Part shown: positions 26,377 to 33,726 of the stretch, one piece after another
Layout: each line of letters opens with the position of its first letter
How positions within the stretch are numbered: the stretch's first letter is position 1
From: Paludibacteraceae bacterium
GTDB taxonomy: Bacteria; Bacteroidota; Bacteroidia; Bacteroidales; Paludibacteraceae
DNA length: 46,811 bases
Assembly (NCBI GenBank): GCA_017461505.1
Contig: JAFTXV010000009.1
Coordinates: 1 to 46,811, forward strand
Direction: 5' to 3'
Notes under the pieces: generated by a model
What the model saw: only the letters and a program-made list of their open reading frames with translations
The model's database searches: none
What the model was told of the DNA's origin: nothing
Position numbers and translations under genes: made by a program

Positions 26377-27569
26377 AATTTTTCTCTATATCCTGCTACT
26401 ACCGTAGCGAAGGTATCTTTATACTGTGTTGGGATCGGCTCTGCTGGAGGCGATTGCATCTTAAGCGGGTCGATCGGACTACCGTTCTTCCATACGCGGA
26501 AATCCAAGTGTGGACCTGTACTCGACCCCGAACTGCCCACATAACCAATCACCTCGCCTTGTCTTACATGCTTACCTACTGCCAAACCCTTGGCATATTT
26601 CGATAGGTGCAAATAGGCGGTCGTATAGGTGGAGTTATGTTTAATCTTTACGGTATGTCCTCCGCCACCCTTATACTGCTTCATCGTCACCACACCATCG
26701 CCAATACTCACTACTGGAGTACCCATCGGAGCGGCATAATCCACACCAGTATGAGGGCGAACGACCTTATAGATAGGGTGTTTGCGGGCATAGGTAAACT
26801 TCGAGGATATGCGTTTGTAGTTAAGAGGTGCCTTCAAGAATGCTTTGCGCAGACTGTTTCCCTCTGCATCGAAGTAGTTGGCTATCTTGCCATCCTCAAA
26901 CCAATATGCTTCTTGCCATCGGCGGGCATGATAGAAGTCAGCGGCATAAATACGTCCAATGCCGATACGCACACTATCCACATATTGCTCATCGTAATAC
27001 ACACGGATGGAGTCGCCTTTCTGTAGCCCGAAGAAGTCAATCGTCCATGCATATATATCACTAAGCTCTAGAGCCAATTCAGCTGGTAAATCATTGCCTA
27101 CCATTGCGTTCCATAGACTAGACTCTATTACTACCTCTGCTGCACGTGGACAATGAGTGATAGGCTTCTCAAAACGCTCTACATGCATACTATCTGTCAA
27201 ATGCAACACCACAGTTTCTCGGATGTTTGGCTTATAGACGTAGTAGCACAATTGCTCTATGCCTGCTGTATCTGTCTGAAATAGAGCATAATACGTCTTG
27301 CCTGGACGGATAGTGCGCACATCAAACTCGGAGCGTGGCATAAGAGTGATACCTGTTATCTGTTGGCGTGTGGCTCCTAGGCGATTGAGCATGCCGCCCA
27401 AGGTCTCTCCCTCTTTCACTACGCATGTGTCTATGCGGAAGGAATCTACGGGCAATCCCCATTCATAACGAACAACAGGCGCCTCGGCTTGTTGCTCATT
27501 ATAGTTTTTGGTGCATGACGCCAAGAGCGTCATCAGTACACCTATTATTAAAAGATAATGTTTATGCAT
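26364..27569 (-). CDS. M23 (LytM-type) peptidoglycan peptidase lipoprotein
   Basis: 401 residues. Signal peptide with lipobox LLASC (Cys about 19), then an N-terminal region with an opacity/LysM-like module (about 50-170), then the M23 domain (about 260-380). Zn ligands are visible in HTGVDYAAPMGTPV (His, Asp) and in TAYLHLSKY plus GPHLDFRVW (His-x-His-like pair). VRQGEVIGYVGSSGSSTGPH is typical of DD-endopeptidases. Probably anchored in the outer membrane facing the periplasm and cutting cross-links. Its start overlaps the upstream synthase gene by 8 bases. Confidence 0.92.
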   Translation of the reverse strand: MHKHYLLIIGVLMTLLASCTKNYNEQQAEAPVVRYEWGLPVDSFRIDTCVVKEGETLGGMLNRLGATRQQITGITLMPRSEFDVRTIRPGKTYYALFQTDTAGIEQLCYYVYKPNIRETVVLHLTDSMHVERFEKPITHCPRAAEVVIESSLWNAMVGNDLPAELALELSDIYAWTIDFFGLQKGDSIRVYYDEQYVDSVRIGIGRIYAADFYHARRWQEAYWFEDGKIANYFDAEGNSLRKAFLKAPLNYKRISSKFTYARKHPIYKVVRPHTGVDYAAPMGTPVVSIGDGVVTMKQYKGGGGHTVKIKHNSTYTTAYLHLSKYAKGLAVGKHVRQGEVIGYVGSSGSSTGPHLDFRVWKNGSPIDPLKMQSPPAEPIPTQYKDTFATVVAGYREKLIAR

Positions 27570-28302
27570 TTTTCTTTGGGTACTTGCGTGTCCACGAATT
27601 GAGTTTCAAACGGATGACGCCCAACAATGCCTCGGAGAAGATACCTCCTGACATCTTGCTGGTACCCAACACGCGGTTCACGAAGATGATAGGTACCTCT
27701 TGAATTGTAAATCCGCACTTGTATGCCGTGAACTTCATTTCGATTTGGAAAGCATATCCTTTGAAGCGAATCTTGTCCAACTCAATGGTTTCTAGTACCT
27801 CACGACGGTAGCAAACAAATCCAGCAGTGGTATCATGTACCTTCATTCCCAATACGCCACGCACATACTTGCTGGCGAAATAAGACATCAACACGCGTCC
27901 CATGGGCCAGTTGACTACGTTCACACCGCTTACATAACGGCTGCCAATCGCCACATCTGCACCCTGATTGGCACAAGCATCGTAGAGTTTAAGCAAGTCT
28001 TGGGGATTATGTGAGAAGTCTGCGTCCATCTCAAATATATAGTCGTATTTATGTTCGATAGCCCACTTGAAACCTGCTATATAGGCGGTGCCCAAGCCCA
28101 GTTTGCCCGCACGTTCAACGAGATGCAGTTTGCCTGCAAACTTACCCGCCATCAAATCTTTCACGATTGTGGCAGTGCCGTCGGGTGAACCATCATCAAT
28201 GACCAATACGTGGTATTCAATGGGCAATTCCATCACAGCTGTGATGATGGCTTCGATGTTCTCCTTCTCGTTGTAAGTAGGGATAATAACTAGATTACTC
28301 AT
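27562..28302 (-). CDS. polyprenyl-phosphate mannose synthase (Dol-P-Man synthase type GT2)
   Basis: 246 residues, the length of the soluble catalytic form (like bacterial Ppm1 and eukaryotic DPM1 cores). Motifs: VIIPTYNEKENIEAII, VIDDGSPDGTA, GLGTAYIAGFKWA, DADFSHNPQDL (DXD), IGSRYVSG, and KGYAFQIEMKF with SKMSGGIF near the end. It makes polyprenyl-phosphate hexose, probably mannose, from GDP-mannose. The obvious local user of such a donor is the PMT-like DUF2723 protein at 21796-25008. Confidence 0.92.
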   Translation of the reverse strand: MSNLVIIPTYNEKENIEAIITAVMELPIEYHVLVIDDGSPDGTATIVKDLMAGKFAGKLHLVERAGKLGLGTAYIAGFKWAIEHKYDYIFEMDADFSHNPQDLLKLYDACANQGADVAIGSRYVSGVNVVNWPMGRVLMSYFASKYVRGVLGMKVHDTTAGFVCYRREVLETIELDKIRFKGYAFQIEMKFTAYKCGFTIQEVPIIFVNRVLGTSKMSGGIFSEALLGVIRLKLNSWTRKYPKKNA

Positions 28303-28312
28303 AGTATCTTAT

Positions 28313-29146
28313 TTATTTAATTTTACAAAGATTTTCGTTTAATACATACACCGGACTAGGTGTCAGTCGCTCCAATGGCGTCAAGAAGATGTCTGCTCCT
28401 GGCATGATGCCTTCCTCGAGAAGTATCTCTGTGATGGTGTTCATCGCCACTTTTGGGTCGTTGTTCTCGTGACTCAAGTGGCACAAGAAGACATTGCGCA
28501 TCTGCTCGTGGTAGTTATCTGCCAGTAGTCTTCCGCACGTACCATTGCTTTGGTGTCCTTTGGGTGATAGGATACGCTGCTTGAGATAGGTAGGATAGGG
28601 ACCATTAAGTAGCATTTGCTCATCATGGTTAGCTTCGATGACGATATGGTTGGCGGTTTTGATGTAGGCTTCCATCTCGGCGTTAGGTTCGCCACAGTCG
28701 GTAGCAATCATGAATCGTTGTCCTTGGTAATCAATCACATATCCTACGCATTGAGTGGAATCGTGTGATACGGCAAACGTGTTGATCTTCATGCCCATCA
28801 ACTCCCATTCTTCTCCTAAGTTGTAGTATCGTTGGGATGTGCGTAGTTTCTCTTGTACGCCATAATTGCGATTGATGCCTTCATGAATGAGTCGTGATGC
28901 GAAGATTGGCAGATGCACTCTTTCGCCTAGTGTGCCTACGGCACGTATATGGTCGGCATGGTCATGCGTGATGAGTACGCCCATGATATTGGCATAGTCT
29001 AGTCCCATGCTTCTCAGGTGCTTTTGTATGGTTCGTGCGGAAATACCTGCATCAATCAAGATACCTTGCTTGTGGGTACCTAAATAGAAGCAATTGCCAC
29101 TGCTTCCACTGGCAAGACATCTGAATATGAGTTGGTTTTCTATCAT
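28313..29146 (-). CDS. MBL-fold metallohydrolase, YycJ/WalJ-like
   Basis: 277 residues. LASGSSGNCFYLGT at the start is characteristic of the YycJ group, and the metal motif is His61-Asp-His63-Ala-Asp65-His66 (THDHADHI). Further ligands are in AVSHDSTQCVGY and FLCHLSHENNDP. Members are single-strand-specific exonucleases or nucleases linked to DNA repair and cell-wall sensing in Firmicutes. First gene of a three-gene leftward operon behind a consensus promoter. Confidence 0.88.
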   Translation of the reverse strand: MIENQLIFRCLASGSSGNCFYLGTHKQGILIDAGISARTIQKHLRSMGLDYANIMGVLITHDHADHIRAVGTLGERVHLPIFASRLIHEGINRNYGVQEKLRTSQRYYNLGEEWELMGMKINTFAVSHDSTQCVGYVIDYQGQRFMIATDCGEPNAEMEAYIKTANHIVIEANHDEQMLLNGPYPTYLKQRILSPKGHQSNGTCGRLLADNYHEQMRNVFLCHLSHENNDPKVAMNTITEILLEEGIMPGADIFLTPLERLTPSPVYVLNENLCKIK

Positions 29147-29184
29147 AAATGCACCTTTTTATCCAAGTTATATCAATCAGCCTG

Positions 29185-29215
29185 CAAAGGTACAAAAAAA
29201 AATGCACATATACAA
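29185..29215 (-). promoter_or_regulatory. promoter for the YycJ-mannose synthase-M23 operon
   Basis: Minus strand TTG (29215-29213), 20 bases, TACCTTTG (29192-29185), 38 bases upstream of the start codon at 29146. The remaining gap to coaE (29216-29331) shows only a 6-bp hairpin CCACTC/GAGTGG (29295-29309) without a T run. Confidence 0.82.
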
Positions 29216-29331
29216 GCGTTTTGAGCGAAAATTTATTTTCAAGCTATAAACGCTGCATATGGGCTGCGTAGGATGCCTCGATGCTACAACCTTGCCACTC
29301 TATGAGTGGACGAACTCCGCATGTTATAGGA

Positions 29332-29934
29332 TTACATTGCCTTCGCCTCGTGGAGAATCTGCTCACAGAGAGTAGAAATTGGTGTTTGTCCGTCGTTATT
29401 CACTACGATATCCGCCCGTAGCAAATCTTGTTCAGTGCTTTGTGCGCGCATGCGTGCACGTACCTTGTCTATCGTAGAATGATCACGTGCGATGACACGC
29501 TTCAGGCGTATATCCTCAGGGGCTGTCACTGCCACCACCTTGTCACAAAGGCTGTCAAAACCTGCCTGATACAAGATCGCACATTCGACGAAGCATAAGC
29601 CTACCCCCAACCCCTTCCTAAAAGAAGGGGAGTCTTGCATAGTAGCCCACCGCAGAATATCCGCTCTAATTGCTGGATGAACAATGGCGTTGAGTTGGGC
29701 AAGTAATGACTTGTCCGTGAATACGCGTTGTGCTACAAAAGCTGTTTGGTAAATGCCGTCTTTGTACACATCGCTTCCAAAGAGCTGAATCATTTGTTTG
29801 CGTACAGCAGCATCCTCAACAATTAGGCGTTTGGCTTCGCTATCGGTGTCATATACCGCATAACCCATCTCACGCAATTGCTTAGCAATCACGCTCTTGC
29901 CACTGCCTATGCCACCTGTAATGCCTATTATCAT
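29332..29934 (-). CDS. coaE: dephospho-CoA kinase
   Basis: 200 residues. P-loop GITGGIGSGKS (4-14), DTDSEAKRL, and the lid region VIARDHSTIDKVRARMRAQ identify CoaE, which makes CoA from dephospho-CoA and ATP. Residues about 101-113 (DSPSFRKGLGVGL) interrupt the usual link between the helix ILRWA and the strand FVECAILYQAG and are encoded by a palindromic repeat, so the protein is slightly longer than expected there. The gene follows the MBOAT gene by 36 bases and is probably the last gene of the dxs operon. Confidence 0.95.
   Translation of the reverse strand: MIIGITGGIGSGKSVIAKQLREMGYAVYDTDSEAKRLIVEDAAVRKQMIQLFGSDVYKDGIYQTAFVAQRVFTDKSLLAQLNAIVHPAIRADILRWATMQDSPSFRKGLGVGLCFVECAILYQAGFDSLCDKVVAVTAPEDIRLKRVIARDHSTIDKVRARMRAQSTEQDLLRADIVVNNDGQTPISTLCEQILHEAKAM
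29601..29633 (-). repeat. palindromic element inserted in frame in coaE
   Basis: Plus-strand CTACCCCCAACCCCTTC, then CTAAAA, then GAAGGGGAGT. CCCCTTC (29611-29617) pairs perfectly with GAAGGGG (29624-29630). Length is 33 bases, 11 codons, so the frame is kept. Confidence 0.75.
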
Positions 29935-29942
29935 GTTGAAGA

Positions 29943-29959
29943 GTTCTAAAGGTTTTAAA
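29943..29959 (-). repeat. 17-base repeat in the MBOAT-coaE spacer
   Basis: Reverse strand copy of 26301-26317; it occupies about half of the 36-base spacer between the two genes. The coaE ATG follows after CTCTTCAAC, with no clear ribosome binding site. Confidence 0.65.
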
Positions 29960-29970
29960 AGTTTTAAGGG

Positions 29971-31761
29971 TTAAAATTGGAAATAAATAAACGCTTGCAA
30001 ATCTGCTGTAACGAACTGATATACACCGATAACTACTAATACAGTTATCATGATAATTGCCCATATAGGCAATGAACAAAAACGAATTCTATACCAGCGT
30101 TTGAATCGGCTTGGTAGCCAGTGGATGACCATGCCTAACACAAACAGTATCACGACACTACGATACTCCCATAAGAAGTCAGGGATGATACTGCTATTCC
30201 ATGCTCCACCCATCTGGTTGACCATATTCGTAGCCGTCTCCCATGCTTCTTGGTTGGCTGTCTCGGGGTCGAGGTTACTGCCCGAACGGAAGAACAGTCG
30301 GGTGAAGGTGATGAAAACGAAGGTCTGTGCCACTGCCCAAATGGTTGACAGGCTATTGGCTATTGGCGATAGGCGTGATGCGAGCGGTGAGAGTAGGTTG
30401 CCGCGTTTCATCTGTATTCGTTCGTACCACCAATAGGCATAGCGCACCGCACTGCCGCACCACAACACTATACCCCAGACGAAGAACAGATTCCAGATTG
30501 GTGCATGCAGCAAGGCATAGGCAAGCCAAAGACCTGCCATCAGCAAGGTCATAAGTAGCATCTTGAGGTTCCAATTCATCTTCGCCCAAATCTTATAGAC
30601 TATCATTCCCGCCCCATTGAGCGCACCCCAAATGACGAAGTTCCAGCTTGCACCGTGCCACAGACCGCCTAATAGCATGGTGATAAACGAGTTGAAGTTG
30701 CCCGCTGCGGTTTTGTCTTTCACCTCTTTGCCGAGTATCTTGCGATTGCCACCCAGAGGTATATACAGGTAACTCTTCAGCCAACGGCTGAGCGACATAT
30801 GCCAGCGGCGCCAGAACTCTTGCGGATTGCGCGACTTGTAAGGCGAATCGAAGTTCTGCGGCAGATAGAAGCCCAGCAACATGGCAATACCGATGGCAAT
30901 ATCGGTGTAACCAGAGAAGTCGGCATATACTTGCAGCGAGTAGGCAAATAGCGCAAATAAGTTCTCAAACCCGCTGAATAGCAAAGGATTATCGAAAACG
31001 CGGTCGATGAGGTTCACCGCCAGATAATCGCTGAGCACGATCTTCTTGATGAGTCCGTTGAGTATCCAAAACACTGCCAATCCAAACAGTCGTCTGCTCA
31101 GGCGGAAGGGCTTGTATAGCTGCGGAATAAACTCGTTGGCACGCACAATAGGACCTGCCACCAAGCCCGGGAAGAAACTGACGTAAAAGGCAAAGTCGAG
31201 GATATTTTTGACGGGCTTTACCTGCCCGCGATAAACATCGATGGTGTAGGACATCACTTGGAAAAGGTAGAAGGATATTCCCACTGGAAGGATAATCTTG
31301 TCCACCATGAATCGTCCGCTTTCGCTGAATCCGTTGCCGATATAAGCGAAGATATCAAACACTGCAAACTCTGTCCCTAGCAGGTTGTTCACCACATTCG
31401 TGAAGAAGTACGCGTATTTGAAGTAGCATAGCAACCCCAAGTCAATCACCACGCTCAGCGCAAGCCACACTTTGGCTCTATAGTCTTTGCTCCTTGTTCC
31501 TTGCTCCTTGTTCCGATATATCCGCTCCGCTATCAGCCAGTCGCTGAGAGTAACGAACAACAGTATCAGCAGAAACATGCCGCTAGTCTTGTAGTAGAAG
31601 AACCAACTCACCGCCATGAGGAAGATATTGCGGAGGTGTAGGCGATTGGATGTCATCGCAAACACCGCATATACCAACGCGAAAAACGCCCAGAAATAGA
31701 ACTGGGTAAACAGCAATGGGCTATTGCTGTCAAAAGCAAATATGTGGCGTAAGAATTCCAT
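29971..31761 (-). CDS. MBOAT-family O-acyltransferase (AlgI/DltB/PatA-like)
   Basis: 596 residues, about 11-12 transmembrane segments. Family signatures: VGISFYLFQVMSYTIDVYRG, FFPGLVAGPIVRANEFIPQL, DFSGYTDIAIGIAMLLGF, FWRRWHMSLSRWLKSYLYIPLGG, and the catalytic His in GGLWHGASWNFVIWG. It imports acyl groups across the inner membrane for O-acetylation of a polysaccharide or peptidoglycan. The SGNH hydrolase gene upstream would be its periplasmic transferase partner. Two loops hold repeat-derived insertions (NKEQGTRSKDY about 83-92; LSPLASRLSPIANSLS about 455-470). Confidence 0.92.
   Translation of the reverse strand: MEFLRHIFAFDSNSPLLFTQFYFWAFFALVYAVFAMTSNRLHLRNIFLMAVSWFFYYKTSGMFLLILLFVTLSDWLIAERIYRNKEQGTRSKDYRAKVWLALSVVIDLGLLCYFKYAYFFTNVVNNLLGTEFAVFDIFAYIGNGFSESGRFMVDKIILPVGISFYLFQVMSYTIDVYRGQVKPVKNILDFAFYVSFFPGLVAGPIVRANEFIPQLYKPFRLSRRLFGLAVFWILNGLIKKIVLSDYLAVNLIDRVFDNPLLFSGFENLFALFAYSLQVYADFSGYTDIAIGIAMLLGFYLPQNFDSPYKSRNPQEFWRRWHMSLSRWLKSYLYIPLGGNRKILGKEVKDKTAAGNFNSFITMLLGGLWHGASWNFVIWGALNGAGMIVYKIWAKMNWNLKMLLMTLLMAGLWLAYALLHAPIWNLFFVWGIVLWCGSAVRYAYWWYERIQMKRGNLLSPLASRLSPIANSLSTIWAVAQTFVFITFTRLFFRSGSNLDPETANQEAWETATNMVNQMGGAWNSSIIPDFLWEYRSVVILFVLGMVIHWLPSRFKRWYRIRFCSLPIWAIIMITVLVVIGVYQFVTADLQAFIYFQF
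30351..30397 (-). repeat. repeat-derived insertion in the MBOAT gene (SPLASRLSPIANS)
   Basis: Plus strand GGCTATTGGCTATTGGCGAT then AGGCGTGATGCGAGCGGTGA, an imperfect array of GGCTATTGGC/GGCGATAGGC blocks. In frame, between two hydrophobic segments. Confidence 0.5.
31482..31516 (-). repeat. repeat-derived insertion in the MBOAT gene (NKEQGTRSKD)
   Basis: Coding strand GGAACAAGGAGCAAGG followed by AACAAGGAGCAAAGAC: two 14-bp units of GGAACAAGGAGCAA. Matches the repeat at the rfbC end (17311-17341). It lies in a loop after SDWLIAERIY and before the next transmembrane helix. Confidence 0.6.
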
Positions 31762-31765
31762 TCTT

Positions 31766-31818
31766 TTTAGATCGCTTTGCTGTAGATCGCTTCGCTGTAG
31801 ATCGCTTCGCTGTAGATT
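31766..31818 (+). repeat. left block of AGATCG palindromic element flanking the four-helix gene
   Basis: Starts TTTAGATCGC (31766-31775), then three 15-bp units TGTAGATCGCTTCGC (first with TTTGC), and ends CTGTAGATT at 31818. Its outer end is 4 bases from the MBOAT start codon, and its inner end overlaps the stop codon of the four-helix gene by 2 bases. Confidence 0.9.
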
Positions 31819-32170
31819 ATTCTTTAAACTTGTTGATTATTCCATGTAGTAATTTTGTTTCTTCAATGATTAGTTGCTCTAACTGCGTAAACTTCTCAAA
31901 AGAGATATAACCTACATCACAGGCAATATCCAATTGTGCGAGAACCTCCATTAATGAACTATATGCTATCTGCATAAAATGACACTTGTCTTTGTTGGTA
32001 GAACGTCCTAATCCCTCAGCCACATTTGAGGGTACTGATATTACAGCCCTTCTCAATTGATCATTCAAACCGAAACGCTCTTTAGGAGGAAAAGAATCAA
32101 GCAAAAGATATACCTCTTTGACTAATTCTTTAGCAACAATATATACTTTGAGTTTTCTAAAATTATGCAT
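31817..32170 (-). CDS. four-helix-bundle protein of the 23S rRNA intervening-sequence (S23) family
   Basis: 117 residues. MHNFRKLKVYIVAKELVKEVYLL, FGLNDQLRRAVISVPSNVAEGLGR and DIACDVGYISFEKFTQLEQLIIEE match the S23/TIGR02436 family, first known from intervening sequences of 23S rRNA genes and related to the accessory Avd protein of diversity-generating retroelements. These proteins form pentamers and probably bind nucleic acid; function unknown. Here the gene is not in an rRNA operon. It is enclosed by two inverted blocks of a palindromic repeat and separates an SGNH gene from its MBOAT partner, so it looks like a passenger of a small inserted cassette. Confidence 0.9.
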   Translation of the reverse strand: MHNFRKLKVYIVAKELVKEVYLLLDSFPPKERFGLNDQLRRAVISVPSNVAEGLGRSTNKDKCHFMQIAYSSLMEVLAQLDIACDVGYISFEKFTQLEQLIIEETKLLHGIINKFKE

Positions 32171-32206
32171 GATTTTCTGTTTTATCTTTCGTTCCTAGTT
32201 TTTATA

Positions 32207-32282
32207 AATCTACAGCCACATTGTGGCGATCTACCATCTACAGGCGCTCCGCGCCGATCTACAGCCCGAAGGGCGATCTAAA
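32207..32282 (-). repeat. right block of AGATCG palindromic element flanking the four-helix gene
   Basis: On the minus strand it reads TTTAGATCGC (32282-32273), then three hairpins: GCCC-TTCG-GGGC; GGCGC-GGA-GCGCC; GCCAC-AAT-GTGGC, joined by TGTAGAT blocks, and ends GCTGTAGATT. The outer 10 bases are identical to the outer 10 of the left block in inverted orientation. Its outer end is 4 bases beyond the SGNH stop codon. Confidence 0.9.
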
Positions 32283-32286
32283 TCTG

Positions 32287-33702
32287 TTAATAACCCATCA
32301 GCCATTCATAAAGAATCTTGCCTACTTTGTTTGCACCAGCACGTGTAAAATGCACATAGTCGCTGCCTGCCAAGCCTATCTCAACCCATCTCACCATACT
32401 ATCTTTGCCCCCCATAGCATCATACATACTCCAATAGGCAATCTGTTCCTCTTCTGCCATTTTCTTGAGCAACTTATCCATATATGGCACCAACGGATAG
32501 GTGGTCATCTGGCCGTCGATATTCGTGGACATATCGCTCGGACCAATAAACAATATCGATGCCTGTGGCGCGCAAGCGCGGATGTAACGTATCTGTTGGC
32601 GCAGCGTGCTACGCACATACCCACTGATGGTGGACGCATTCTCTGTCTGAGGAATCATATTGCCGCCAAACTGCAAGATAATCAGTCTAGTGTTTGTCTC
32701 GCGGTAGAAATCGCTGAGCTGCGTGCTATCGATCTTGGTGAAGATATTACCCGAACAACCACGCATCGGGATATTATCCACTATCACACCTGTTGGCGTC
32801 TCTAAACTCACGCCATACACCTTGCCCTTGCCCTGCAAGTGTATCTCACATTTGGTGGTGCTATCGGGTAGGGTATAGAGCAATAGATGTCGGGTGTAGG
32901 ATGTCGGGCTTAGCATTGTATCTTGCGCCAATATATACCCATCCACGCTGTCCGTCAACACCCGAACACGATTAAAATAATTATGCCCTTGGCGCTTCTT
33001 GTCTATCGGCTCAATGCACATCACCACATCTTCGCTTCCTGCCACCAGTGTGCTGTCCATCACTGCCACTTGTCCCATCACACCGTACTCGTCATTATCC
33101 AAACGCATGCTCCGCGGGCCATACACCAAGTAGCGCTTCGGACCACCTTGCACGGTCTGTACCACACCATCCATCGACAACCACTGACGCATGCTCCGCG
33201 TCGGGATAGTCTGATGAAGCGGTAGCAATCCCACGCCGCCACCGCCGTATGCTTTTTGCCAGCGCTCACGCAAGACATTCGTGATACGGTCTTCCTCTAT
33301 CTGCGAATCGCCATAATGCACCACTCGCACAGGCTTCGTGCGGACACTGTCCAAGGCCGCATAGAAGGCGGCTAAGTAGGCGCGAGAATCGGTGTTCGAT
33401 ACGTTCACCTCGGGGATGACGGGCTGTGCTTTCGGCGGAATATTGTCTTGAACGGCGATGGTATCTTCTGCCACTACGCTGTCGCTCGGAAGCACGCTTT
33501 GTGTTTCCAACTCTGCCAACAGCGAGTCGTTCATCATGCTTAACTCATCATCCTTCGTGTCCATGTCCAGCGCCTGAGTCAAGGTCGGAAAACGCAAATG
33601 CCACGTGCCGATATGCCAACCGCCATCGGGTACCACCAAGCAAAATGCGCCCAACAGCGCAATCACCGTCCAAATGATATATGCAATCTGCCTCGCTTTC
33701 AC
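32287..33702 (-). CDS. SGNH/GDSL-like acyltransferase or esterase, partner of the MBOAT protein
   Basis: 471 residues with one N-terminal membrane anchor (about 7-25), then a low-complexity linker (about 40-100). SGNH blocks: HYGDSQIEED (catalytic Ser), YGGGGVGLLPL (Gly), LQFGGNMIPQ (Asn), and YVHFTRAGANKVG (His). Known pairs of MBOAT and SGNH proteins (AlgI-AlgJ/X, PatA-PatB) O-acetylate polysaccharide or peptidoglycan in the periplasm; this pair probably does the same, target unknown. The pair is split by the four-helix cassette. Confidence 0.87.
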   Translation of the reverse strand: MKARQIAYIIWTVIALLGAFCLVVPDGGWHIGTWHLRFPTLTQALDMDTKDDELSMMNDSLLAELETQSVLPSDSVVAEDTIAVQDNIPPKAQPVIPEVNVSNTDSRAYLAAFYAALDSVRTKPVRVVHYGDSQIEEDRITNVLRERWQKAYGGGGVGLLPLHQTIPTRSMRQWLSMDGVVQTVQGGPKRYLVYGPRSMRLDNDEYGVMGQVAVMDSTLVAGSEDVVMCIEPIDKKRQGHNYFNRVRVLTDSVDGYILAQDTMLSPTSYTRHLLLYTLPDSTTKCEIHLQGKGKVYGVSLETPTGVIVDNIPMRGCSGNIFTKIDSTQLSDFYRETNTRLIILQFGGNMIPQTENASTISGYVRSTLRQQIRYIRACAPQASILFIGPSDMSTNIDGQMTTYPLVPYMDKLLKKMAEEEQIAYWSMYDAMGGKDSMVRWVEIGLAGSDYVHFTRAGANKVGKILYEWLMGY

Positions 33703-33720
33703 TAAACCCTAAACCCTAAC
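33703..33720. repeat. telomere-like CCCTAAA repeat in the SGNH-trkH spacer
   Basis: ACTAAACCCTAAACCCTAAC carries two and a half 7-bp units (TAAACCC). It fills most of the 24-base gap between the two genes. A short simple repeat, with no known role here. Confidence 0.6.
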
Positions 33721-33726
33721 CAAACA

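Noticed and set aside
29295-29309. terminator behind coaE
   Set aside because: A 6-bp stem CCACTC/GAGTGG without a T run; too weak to call.
31817-32170. 23S rRNA intervening sequence
   Set aside because: The protein belongs to the S23 family, but the flanks are protein genes and repeat blocks with no rRNA sequence.
33703-33720. telomere repeat
   Set aside because: Only about two and a half CCCTAAA units inside a bacterial operon; a simple-sequence coincidence or dispersed filler rather than a chromosome end.
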